Shown in pieces: positions 54,635 through 62,048 of a DNA stretch of 64,000 bases. Origin of the DNA: Cyclobacteriaceae bacterium (lineage in GTDB: Bacteria > Bacteroidota > Bacteroidia > Cytophagales > Cyclobacteriaceae); assembly GCA_028281285.1 (NCBI GenBank), contig JANQKF010000016.1:162156-226155 (forward strand), read 5' to 3'. How positions within the stretch are numbered: the first letter of the stretch is position 1; each line of letters begins with the position of its first letter. The notes below the pieces were generated by a model. The model saw only the letters and a program-made list of their open reading frames with translations, was not told where the DNA came from and made no database searches. Position numbers and translations under genes: made by a program.

Positions 54635-54907
54635 CTAACCGCCCGAAAGCGCCTGCATTATGTACATTTCATCTCCATCCGACAATCGATCTCCGAGAGC
54701 ATCTCGATCCTTAATCATGTCGTTGCCAATAAAAATATTTACATGTTTTCTAAGCACTCCATTCTCATCAACGATATAGTCCCTAAGTCCATGATGCTTA
54801 TTCTCGACCTCCAGAAGAGCCTCAGCCACTGTTTTACCATTTACCGGCATAGGTTCAAGGTCAGGATAAAATCGTTTGAGATTGGAAGTAAACTTAACTG
54901 TCGGCAT
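54635..54907 (-). CDS. MoaD/ThiS/CysO-like ubiquitin-fold sulfur carrier
   Basis: A 90-residue beta-grasp protein starting MPTVKFTSNLKRF (ATG at 54907; seven extra upstream codons are possible) and ending in ALSGG, the C-terminal Gly-Gly used for thiocarboxylate formation or conjugation. The middle LRKHVNIFIGNDMIKD resembles CysO, the carrier for cysteine synthesis in actinobacteria, more than MoaD of molybdopterin synthase. No MoaE, ThiG or E1-like activating enzyme is in the window. Directly upstream of the cytoplasmic Asp-box propeller in one operon. A cysteine-synthase-family enzyme lies 22 kb away (31992-32897). Confidence 0.82.
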   Translation of the reverse strand: MPTVKFTSNLKRFYPDLEPMPVNGKTVAEALLEVENKHHGLRDYIVDENGVLRKHVNIFIGNDMIKDRDALGDRLSDGDEMYIMQALSGG

Positions 54908-55031
54908 GCAAATGTCTTTAACCCTCACTAAAGATATTTATTTGGTTTTCACAATGCAACGATACCCATGACAGTAAATCACAGGTATCAATAGTCAGAC
55001 GAAGAGATTAGAGGATTAGGGACAATTGACA

Positions 55032-56150
55032 CTAATTGTTTATTTCCTTGAGAATCTTAACGGCATGTTGATTTTGTGGATTTAAACGAACAGCCTCTTT
55101 GTAATACTTAACAGCATTAACAGTGTCACCGATAGTCAAATAAGTCTCACCCAGGCTATCATTCAAATTGCCTGAGCCTGGATGAAGAGAAATCGCCATT
55201 TTGAATACCTTAATTGCATCCTGATAGCGTTCATAGCTGATCAGCTCGTACCCAAAAGTGTTCAACTCGTTTTCAAGTTTCTTTCTGAATCGAATTGAGG
55301 CTAGTTCTTCATATTCCTGGTATTGATCGTTCAACTGTGATAGCTGTCCATCCAACATATTTTCCCGAAACTCCTTGAATCTCTCTTGTTCCAAGCTCAA
55401 TGGTGGAGAAAACCACTCATCTGGAATATTGGTATTTGCTTCAATTTTATCCCACGTCAGTTCCGCAATGGTTTTTTCATTCGATTTGGTAACGAATGAA
55501 TGTGCCATCATCACCCCGTTCACAAGCCGGTAATCCGATCTGATTTCGACAATTTCAATTGTCTTACCTTCTCCGTGAAATGGCGCATTACCGATATTAA
55601 ACGAGTTCATCAAGGTCTTCACATCAAAAAAGAAATTGTCAATTTCATCAGGTGTTCTGATAATCTGAAGATGGTGAAGAGTGTTCCCTTTGAGATTTAC
55701 TACTCCTCCATATTTTGCGGTGTAGTTCTTCTTTTTATAATCGATGTATGAGGGTTCGAATTGGGATGCATTCTTCAATGCCCTTGCGGGTTCCCCTACA
55801 ACTCTAACCGGTATTCTAGAACTGTATTCCCAGGCTGAACCATCAAAGCCCTCACAATACCTAAATGACCCTGTATTCTCATCGTAATTAGTGGTGACTC
55901 GTACCAGGTTCGGCCTCTTTTTATCAAATCGGTGAACTTCCTTGAACCTCGGTTCTTCGTACGTGCCGATAAATGTCACTTCGTTGATGGCTTTATAATT
56001 GTCATATCCTCCAAGGGCCTCCATATGGGCAGCAATGAGGTCATCTGCCGAATTTATTTGACCGGATGCATTGCAAGAGATTATTAAAAAAGTCAACGCA
56101 GATATAGCTAATGTTCCGAATGATGGGTGTTGAAGTTGTGAGTGTTTCAT
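55032..56150 (-). CDS. Exported LolA-like/TPR protein
   Basis: A 372-residue protein with an N-terminal signal (LAISALTFLIISCNASGQ); the Cys at IISC could be a lipidation site. The segment ADDLIAAHMEALGGYDNYKAI begins a half-barrel LolA-like/outer-membrane lipoprotein-sorting-like domain (about 35-250). The C-terminal ~100 residues hold two to three tetratricopeptide repeats (YERYQDAIKVFKMAISLHPG, GDTVNAVKYYKEAVRLNPQ). The combination is often found in Bacteroidota next to hydrolases. No specific function can be given. Single gene. Confidence 0.75.
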   Translation of the reverse strand: MKHSQLQHPSFGTLAISALTFLIISCNASGQINSADDLIAAHMEALGGYDNYKAINEVTFIGTYEEPRFKEVHRFDKKRPNLVRVTTNYDENTGSFRYCEGFDGSAWEYSSRIPVRVVGEPARALKNASQFEPSYIDYKKKNYTAKYGGVVNLKGNTLHHLQIIRTPDEIDNFFFDVKTLMNSFNIGNAPFHGEGKTIEIVEIRSDYRLVNGVMMAHSFVTKSNEKTIAELTWDKIEANTNIPDEWFSPPLSLEQERFKEFRENMLDGQLSQLNDQYQEYEELASIRFRKKLENELNTFGYELISYERYQDAIKVFKMAISLHPGSGNLNDSLGETYLTIGDTVNAVKYYKEAVRLNPQNQHAVKILKEINN

Positions 56151-56271
56151 GAGTTTTTACCCAATACTACCGGATAAGCAGGATTCGAGGCAAAACTCGA
56201 TAGTCCAATTCTTTGAATTGATTTTCATATGAGGCGAACCGATAGGTTAGAATTATGAGTCGAAAACCCGA

Positions 56272-57138
56272 TTAGATGGATCTACCTAAATGGGATTGAA
56301 TGATATGGTTGTAAGAACGACTCATTTTAATCTCTTTACCTGTGGTCAACTCGATGATGTAATCCCCGTTTTGATTGTTTCTAAGTGCTTTGATGTACCT
56401 TAAATTTACCAGGTAAGAACGGTGAACCCGTTGAAATATTCTATCATCCAATTCATCTTCCATGCTGCTTATTTTCTTTCTGACGAGGTGGCTACTATCC
56501 GCAGTATGAACCTTTATGTAGTCTCCATCGGCTTCAATAAAACTAATCTTCAAAGGGTCAACTAGATGAACCCTCTTGGAATCTGTAATCAAAAGTCTGT
56601 CTGAAGTAGGTTCGACCAAGTCGGGTACCGAAGAAAAAGCCCTAGTTTTTGATTCGGGTTCAGTGCCAAACCTTTCTTCCGGTTCGGTCATTTTCTGTTG
56701 CAATATAATTCCTATGGAGTGTCCTCCTAAGTGGAGAAGAAATCCCGCTTCAACAAGCTCTGTCCATCGCAACCCCTCATATGGATACATAACAAATATG
56801 AGGCTATTAGTGGCTATACAGGAAACACAGGACGCCAACAAGGCTAATCCCATGAAACCCACAATCCCTCTAACATTCCTTCCGTAGGTGCCATTAAGAA
56901 TGTTAGCATACAAGGATCCGGACATTGCAAAACCTATGAAGCCACAGAAAAGGCTTCCGTAAACCGCTGCAAGAAAGTGTTGAGTCAATGAAAACCACAT
57001 CAATAGTCCAACTCCAATGACTAACCATAGAATAATGAATTGGCGTTTTTGTCTGATCCATTTGACAAGTAAATCAACGGATGACAGTTCGAGAGTTGGA
57101 GAAGGTTGCATAGTAAAAGCAATGGATTTATAATCCAT
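56272..57138 (-). CDS. Membrane-bound LytTR transcriptional regulator
   Basis: A 288-residue protein with four transmembrane helices (about 35-50, 55-75, 88-110, 125-150), a linker, and a LytTR domain (about 185-288: KISFIEADGDYIKVHTADS, FQRVHRSYLVNLRYI). Same plan as the protein at 44700-45536. Start at 57138 (MDYKSIAFTM) or at the internal Met ten codons later (57111). A 21-base perfect inverted repeat covers the first start codon, which favours the later start or an autoregulatory site. No kinase or receiver domain, so it is a one-component membrane regulator. Confidence 0.88.
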   Translation of the reverse strand: MDYKSIAFTMQPSPTLELSSVDLLVKWIRQKRQFIILWLVIGVGLLMWFSLTQHFLAAVYGSLFCGFIGFAMSGSLYANILNGTYGRNVRGIVGFMGLALLASCVSCIATNSLIFVMYPYEGLRWTELVEAGFLLHLGGHSIGIILQQKMTEPEERFGTEPESKTRAFSSVPDLVEPTSDRLLITDSKRVHLVDPLKISFIEADGDYIKVHTADSSHLVRKKISSMEDELDDRIFQRVHRSYLVNLRYIKALRNNQNGDYIIELTTGKEIKMSRSYNHIIQSHLGRSI

Positions 57139-57140
57139 TG
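57120..57140. promoter_or_regulatory. Perfect 9-bp inverted repeat over a LytTR start codon
   Basis: CAATGGATT-TAT-AATCCATTG: nine-base arms and a three-base centre, covering the ATG at 57138. As RNA it would form a stable hairpin hiding the start; as DNA it could be an operator. Confidence 0.5.
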
Positions 57141-57288
57141 ACGACTCCGGTCCCGTTTCATTACAACAAAGTTTGGTCTAGAAAATTTACTTGGAGGTAT
57201 ATGTGTATAGTCTACTTGTCGATTCTATCAATCCGGTAAGGAACATCCTTGAATCGGTTGAGTCGATTCTCCAAAAGCTTTATATCCT

Positions 57289-57669
57289 ATGAAATCTAAA
57301 ATTACAATCCTGGTCATTCTCTTAACAACAATTGTAAGTTGCACAAAACCACCTACAAATAGTTTAGAGAAAGACAACATAACCTCTACTAAAACAGCCC
57401 AGGCAAAAACTCATAATTATGAATCTTTTTACGGAGAATATGAGACCCGGCCTAACGCAAATATTAAGATTTTTGCCGAGGAAGGTATTTTGAAGATCCA
57501 AGGTCCAAGCCAACCAAAAATGGATCTCAGACCTACGACTAGCCCTAATCGATTTTTCCTGGAGGAGTTTCAAGTGCATATCGAATTTGTAAGTAATGGC
57601 AGTTTCATCACAAAATTATTGATGATTAGAGGTGATGGACAATCACTGGAAGCACCCAAGGTAAAATAG
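57289..57669 (+). CDS. Small lipoprotein with DUF3471-like domain
   Basis: A 126-residue lipoprotein (signal ending TIVSC, Cys18). After a Thr/Lys-rich linker, residues about 44-126 match the pattern of the small beta domain often found at the C-terminus of beta-lactamase-fold hydrolases (DUF3471-like): FYGEYETRPNANIKIFAEEG, LKIQGPSQPKMDLRP, NRFFLEEFQVHIEFV, GDGQSLEAPKV. Here it stands alone without an enzyme. Function unknown. It lies 143 bases upstream of a membrane winged-helix regulator on the same strand. Confidence 0.65.
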   Translation: MKSKITILVILLTTIVSCTKPPTNSLEKDNITSTKTAQAKTHNYESFYGEYETRPNANIKIFAEEGILKIQGPSQPKMDLRPTTSPNRFFLEEFQVHIEFVSNGSFITKLLMIRGDGQSLEAPKVK

Positions 57670-57787
57670 ATGAGGACACGATAGCAATAAATCGAGTCAC
57701 CTAATGGCCCATCTAGCTCAAGTTAGGGTTCTGATGATTAATTAATTGCCAAATTCTTGCAACCAATTCGCTATTCTGAAGTCTCTT

Positions 57788-57803
57788 GAATTGATTTCAA
57801 TTC
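57788..57803 (+). promoter_or_regulatory. Perfect palindrome upstream of wHTH gene
   Basis: GAATTGA-TT-TCAATTC, seven-base arms, nine bases before the start codon at 57813. A candidate operator or leader hairpin for the membrane winged-helix regulator. Confidence 0.4.
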
Positions 57804-57812
57804 ACTTACACC

Positions 57813-58250
57813 ATGCTTAAGATAAATTCAAGCGTCTCATTGGATGCCAATTCTAATGAACTCGTATTCAATAGAAAGACAAGAGTGAAAATAGAGCCTC
57901 TATCGGTTAAAATACTGACTGTATTGACTTTAAAAAACGGAATTGTCGCTACGAGATCAGAGTTGATCGAAAGAGTATGGGATGGAAATGAAGGCGTTGG
58001 CAATACCGCACTGACGAAGAACATATATAAGCTTCGTAAAATATTTCAAGAGCACCTTAAGGAAGATATTATTGAGACTATTCCAACACGTGGCTATCGG
58101 ATTCAACAAAGAAAGTTCTTGTCTTACCCAAGTCTTAGCACTTCGCTCCTCGTCAAACTTGGTGTCGCTGCCTCTATTCTCACGTTTATTATTCTAAAGC
58201 TCACCAATCCGGGAATGTTCCATATGCTTTCCCATCGAATGACTCATTGA
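57813..58250 (+). CDS. Membrane-anchored OmpR/CadC-type winged-helix regulator without sensor domain
   Basis: A 145-residue paralogue of the protein at 10222-10674. The winged helix (VATRSELIERVWDGNEGVG, LTKNIYKLRKIF, wing IPTRGYRI) is nearly identical in the core. A linker, one transmembrane helix (LLVKLGVAASILTFIILKL) and a tail NPGMFHMLSHRMTH follow. The tail repeats the PG-x2-H-x-M-x2-R-x2-H pattern of the first copy although the transmembrane residues differ, implying selection on the tail. No periplasmic sensor domain. Convergent with the six-helix membrane protein gene. Regulated genes unknown. Confidence 0.8.
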   Translation: MLKINSSVSLDANSNELVFNRKTRVKIEPLSVKILTVLTLKNGIVATRSELIERVWDGNEGVGNTALTKNIYKLRKIFQEHLKEDIIETIPTRGYRIQQRKFLSYPSLSTSLLVKLGVAASILTFIILKLTNPGMFHMLSHRMTH

Positions 58251-58277
58251 TAAGACGGCTCTCACATTGTTTAAGCC

Positions 58278-58928
58278 CTAAGCCTGAGATGGTTTAGGTT
58301 TAAATCGAGCCATCTCTATTCCAGCCCACACCGTCCAGCCTACAAAGCCAAATACATATATTGTGAACTCTTGAAGGCTGATTCCGAGCAGCCCTGTAAA
58401 TACTGATATCAATCCAAGAAGTCCGACAAGGATACCGCCAACACCCAGCATTTTTGTCAATTTGGTCGAGATCAAAATTGCGATACCCCATAAAATCATA
58501 GCTACGGCCACACCAGTCATGAACATGTAGTCAAAGGCCTTGTTTAAGGCAAAATTATAGTGCATAACCTGCCTGATCTCATTTTCAACCCCAGGGACAC
58601 TTGGATCAAGCTGATCTACAAAGAACGGCAAGGCCAGGCCATTGCATGTTGCCGCCAACATTACAGCAATTATAGAAAACGTAAAGAAGGATTGACCCAA
58701 ATTCGCGAAGAAGGAATCTCTTCCAAGTATTGAAGCTAGCCCTTTTCCACCCATATAAAGTAATGGAACAGAAAATATCGCTAAGGAATGAGCCATGATA
58801 TTCGAATTCCTGATGTGACTTATATGATGCAAGTCTCCACCTACAGGGTGCAACATCATAGTGATAATGCAGAGAATGGCGCCAAGAATAATGACTATTC
58901 CAGCTCCCGAGTTTGACGATAATTTCAT
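58278..58928 (-). CDS. Six-helix membrane protein of unknown function
   Basis: A 216-residue integral membrane protein with about six helices (GIVIILGAILCIITMML, MAHSLAIFSVPLLYMGG, FFTFSIIAVMLAATCNG, FMTGVAVAMILWGIAIL, LGVGGILVGLLGLISVF, FTIYVFGFVGWTVWAG). Several His residues lie between helices 1 and 2 (HPVGGDLHHISHIRNSN), which might bind metal or heme. I recognise no family. It follows the AraC-GyrI regulator gene by 58 bases on the same strand and is its likely target. Confidence 0.6.
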   Translation of the reverse strand: MKLSSNSGAGIVIILGAILCIITMMLHPVGGDLHHISHIRNSNIMAHSLAIFSVPLLYMGGKGLASILGRDSFFANLGQSFFTFSIIAVMLAATCNGLALPFFVDQLDPSVPGVENEIRQVMHYNFALNKAFDYMFMTGVAVAMILWGIAILISTKLTKMLGVGGILVGLLGLISVFTGLLGISLQEFTIYVFGFVGWTVWAGIEMARFKPKPSQA

Positions 58929-58986
58929 GAATTAAAAGTTTCCTACAAGAAGCTTCTAATCGACATGGAAGGTTTTTCAATTATTG

Positions 58987-59787
58987 CTATCCAGTTTTTC
59001 GGATTGGGATCAAAAACTCTCTCATGCCCGCATGCTTATTTGGATCAACCCTTTCCAAGGCAAAAAAATGAGCTATTTCATAGGGGCTTGAATCCAACCA
59101 TTCTTCTTTCCAACGCGTGAACAAATCCCATAATTGATCATGAGATAGATTGGACCAAAATGAAGAGTAAAATCCGGCCGGGACTGTGAATATCCTTTCC
59201 AAATAGTCCTCATCCGGGTTATCGATGAGGGGAAATCCAGCATAATAGTCAAACGGCTGTTCGCCCCCGTGATGGAAATGCACACATAACGCCTCATCAT
59301 TTCTAATATCCACGTCATTGAAAGTACAGATTGCTGTTACCGCATCTAGCTTTGATGAAATAGAATCTCCGGATACCGCTCGACTGTAGATGACATTCAT
59401 TGCTTCCAGATGAACTATAGAAACATTTAAATCATCTTTATTGAGATTTAGTTTTGAGACATATTTTGGGTGTTTGTCTAAAAATTCTCTTGGTGCAACA
59501 TCGAAGTAGTTGGAAAAAGCCCGACTGAATGATGTCAGGGAAGAATGCCCCGAGTCCAATGCCACCTGGCTGATGGACATATCAGGAATAGCAAAAAGCA
59601 AATGGGCCGCATGTTCCAATCTTGTTCGTCTGAGACATTTGCCGGGTGCTTCTCCAAGGTCTTCCTTAAAGAGTCTGTGGAAATGAAATGGAGAAAGACC
59701 CACCCTTGCAGCAAGTTTGTTGAGATCAAGATTCGTTCTGAATTCTTTTTTGATGATGTCATAGGCCGTCTCAACTCGTTTGTCCAT
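58987..59787 (-). CDS. AraC-family regulator with GyrI-like ligand-binding domain
   Basis: A 266-residue regulator starting MDKRVETAYDIIKKEF at 59787; a longer frame to 59907 overlaps yaaA and adds non-family sequence. The AraC double helix-turn-helix is N-terminal (LDLNKLAARVGLSPFHFHRLFKEDLGEAPG, then ISQVALDSGHSSLTSFSRAFSNYFDVAPREF). A GyrI/SbmC-like effector domain follows (about 115-266), with PAGFYSSFWSNLSHDQLWDLFTRW and ALERVDPNKH. This Rob/BmrR-type arrangement senses small molecules or drugs. Probable target: the membrane protein gene 58 bases downstream. Confidence 0.88.
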   Translation of the reverse strand: MDKRVETAYDIIKKEFRTNLDLNKLAARVGLSPFHFHRLFKEDLGEAPGKCLRRTRLEHAAHLLFAIPDMSISQVALDSGHSSLTSFSRAFSNYFDVAPREFLDKHPKYVSKLNLNKDDLNVSIVHLEAMNVIYSRAVSGDSISSKLDAVTAICTFNDVDIRNDEALCVHFHHGGEQPFDYYAGFPLIDNPDEDYLERIFTVPAGFYSSFWSNLSHDQLWDLFTRWKEEWLDSSPYEIAHFFALERVDPNKHAGMREFLIPIRKTG

Positions 59788-59857
59788 GCCTAAAAATAGA
59801 ATATCTCTACTTTGCCTAAGAACAAGGTCTTGAATAATAGCAAGAAGTGATAAATAC

Positions 59858-60622
59858 CTACCCTCTTTTAAAAGCAAGCTTCGATTCAGAAGAGTCAGCC
59901 GGATCAAAATAATAGCCTTCTGCTTGGAAGCCTTTTAATTCCTCCGGTTCGTTGAGTTGATTCTGAATAATGTACTTGGCCATCATTCCTCTGGCCTTTT
60001 TGGCAAAGAATGACACTACCTTGTATTCTCCGTTGTTGAAGTCTTTGAATTCAACATCAATCACCTTTGCCTTCAGACTCTTACGGCCAATTGATTTGAA
60101 ATACTCATTGGATGCCAGATTGATCAAAACCTTGTCCCCTTGCGCCTTAAGGTCCCGAAGAACCAGCTTTACAATCTTATCCTGCCAGTAGTTGTAAAGG
60201 GTTGTGTAATCATCAAAGGCGAGTTTGGTGCCCATTTCAAGCCGATAAGGTTGGATAAGGTCTAATGGTCTTAGGAGTCCATAAAGTCCTGACAAAATAC
60301 GTAAGTGTTTCTGGGCAAATTGAATGTCATCTGTACCGAGAGTTTCAGCTTCCAAGCCCAAGTAAACGTCTCCTTTGAAGGCGTAAACAGACTGCTTGGT
60401 GTTTTTGCTTCGTTTGGCCTTGGTGAACCTTTTATATCTGTACACATTCAAATCGGCAATCGATTCACTTACCGACATCAAGCGTTGAATATCCTCAGAG
60501 TTTTTAGTTCGCAGTGCCTCAATGAGCTCAAGGGACTCATTGTGCAGTCTTGGAAGTGTGTAATCAGGGGGGCAAGACGATTCGAAATCTAATGTCTTAG
60601 CAGGTGAAATAACTGAAATCAT
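59858..60622 (-). CDS. yaaA: Peroxide stress protein YaaA (DUF328)
   Basis: A 254-residue YaaA protein, full length for the family, opening MISVISPAKTLDF and containing VYLGLEAETL, LSGLYGLLRPLDLIQPYRLEMGT, LINLASNEYFKS and FFAKKARGMMAKYII. YaaA limits intracellular free iron under hydrogen peroxide stress and contains a DNA-binding helix-hairpin-helix-like fold. The start lies three bases after the stop of the VOC lipoprotein gene, so both are in one operon. The next gene downstream, AraC-GyrI, starts 70 bases on. Confidence 0.93.
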   Translation of the reverse strand: MISVISPAKTLDFESSCPPDYTLPRLHNESLELIEALRTKNSEDIQRLMSVSESIADLNVYRYKRFTKAKRSKNTKQSVYAFKGDVYLGLEAETLGTDDIQFAQKHLRILSGLYGLLRPLDLIQPYRLEMGTKLAFDDYTTLYNYWQDKIVKLVLRDLKAQGDKVLINLASNEYFKSIGRKSLKAKVIDVEFKDFNNGEYKVVSFFAKKARGMMAKYIIQNQLNEPEELKGFQAEGYYFDPADSSESKLAFKRG

Positions 60623-60625
60623 AAT

Positions 60626-61972
60626 CTATTTATTCGATAACCATTCCATCAATTCGTTGTTCTGGGAATGCTCATAAAATTTGTCAAACTCCATGTAATA
60701 CTTTTCAGGATCAAAGCCCACGAATGCTCTGTACATTCCCTCCGGGCCGGTTCCTACCTCCTGACTTCGCAATTCGAACGGCTTGTTTTTGTTTACATAT
60801 TCAAACCATCCATCCAGGTCATCAATGAGAAAAGAAACATTCACGGCCTTTTCATCTGAGTATGTATTCATACCTCTGCGCTCATCCACCAATCCTACGA
60901 AACCAGTTGGAGAAGCCTGGTAGATCTTCGTCCACCCCTGATCAGCCACTAGCTCCAATCCCAATGTATTTTGATAGAACCCTTCCATCCCAAGTACATC
61001 TCGGTAATACAGCCAAGTGATCGATGAGTTAAAAGCCAGCGTCTTGCCGTTGTGTATGATCGAGGTAGGCACATCTGGATTCTTTTCTAGTTGAGGAATG
61101 AACTTTTCATTCTCTTGATGTTGCTTAAATAGTTCAAATTCAAGCAAATAACCCTCGGGATCAATGGCAACAAACCCATCGTGGGGCCCTCCTTCCTTGG
61201 GTTTGTAGGTATACTTGATAGGTATCTTTTTCTCTTGAACATAGTCATACCAATCTGCCAGCTGATTTGTTAGGAAAGCTAAAGCCACGGACTTTGGTTG
61301 ATCTGCTGAATGCATTCCTTTGGCTTCGTCTACTAAAATCAATAATGAGGTTGGTGCTATCCCGATAATTGAAGCGTTATCGTATTCGGCAAGTAGTTTT
61401 AGGCCCAACGTTTCGGAATAAAACTTAGTCGCTTTGGCCAAATCACGATAGTAGAGAAAGACATTGGTAGCCTTAATCCCAAAATCCGACATTACTCTGA
61501 AAGTTGTGTTTTGTGACAACAACGCATTAATTTTCCTTGGTGTATAACTGAGCAATCTGCCAAATCTCCTTGATATTTCCCTGCGCTCCTCTCCCTCGTA
61601 TTTTCCCTCTGATTTCAATCTGGCTTGATCTTCCTTTAGTTTCAAATAAGCATCTTTCACATGTCCTTGATAAAGAAGTAATACATCTTTGCCTTCTGCC
61701 ACATCAGCGGGAAACAGATCAGTAACAATTAAATCACTTTCCCGATAAACCTGAACGTTATACTTCTCTGCTTCTTCGATAGCCAAAGGCATAAATTCAT
61801 CCATTTCAGCCGGTGTCATGGTTGAACTAAGCGCCAGTTGTTTGACTCCGGCATCGACCAGTTCGGCAAAGCCGCTGACAGTACCCAATTGCCGATCGAA
61901 CTTGTTCTTAGGAGTGCAGGAGTGCAGGAGAAAAGAAGCTAAAATTACACAGACGTATTTCTTTCTATTCAT
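60626..61972 (-). CDS. Lipoprotein with two VOC (glyoxalase-fold) domains
   Basis: A 448-residue lipoprotein (signal ending LLHSC, Cys19). Residues about 25-155 form a helical region with no recognised family. Two VOC domains follow (about 166-282 and 316-432), each opening with the typical strand-helix (NVFLYYRDLAKATKFYSETLGL and WLYYRDVLGMEGFYQNTLGL) and closing with the acidic metal-ligand strand (FVAIDPEGYLLEFE and FVGFDPEKYYMEFD). VOC proteins are normally cytoplasmic (glyoxalase, dioxygenases, antibiotic-binding), so a lipidated exported one is unusual. Transcribed directly into yaaA with a three-base gap, suggesting a stress-related role. Confidence 0.8.
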   Translation of the reverse strand: MNRKKYVCVILASFLLHSCTPKNKFDRQLGTVSGFAELVDAGVKQLALSSTMTPAEMDEFMPLAIEEAEKYNVQVYRESDLIVTDLFPADVAEGKDVLLLYQGHVKDAYLKLKEDQARLKSEGKYEGEERREISRRFGRLLSYTPRKINALLSQNTTFRVMSDFGIKATNVFLYYRDLAKATKFYSETLGLKLLAEYDNASIIGIAPTSLLILVDEAKGMHSADQPKSVALAFLTNQLADWYDYVQEKKIPIKYTYKPKEGGPHDGFVAIDPEGYLLEFELFKQHQENEKFIPQLEKNPDVPTSIIHNGKTLAFNSSITWLYYRDVLGMEGFYQNTLGLELVADQGWTKIYQASPTGFVGLVDERRGMNTYSDEKAVNVSFLIDDLDGWFEYVNKNKPFELRSQEVGTGPEGMYRAFVGFDPEKYYMEFDKFYEHSQNNELMEWLSNK

Positions 61973-62048
61973 AGGACTAAAAGAAGCTTCAAATTATGAA
62001 GATCTCCCGTATTCAGTCGAAATGAAAATGGGAGAAATTCTGCCTTAT

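Noticed and set aside
59788..59907. Extended N-terminus of the AraC-GyrI regulator
   Set aside because: It would overlap the yaaA 3' end and precede the usual MDKR start of the AraC domain.
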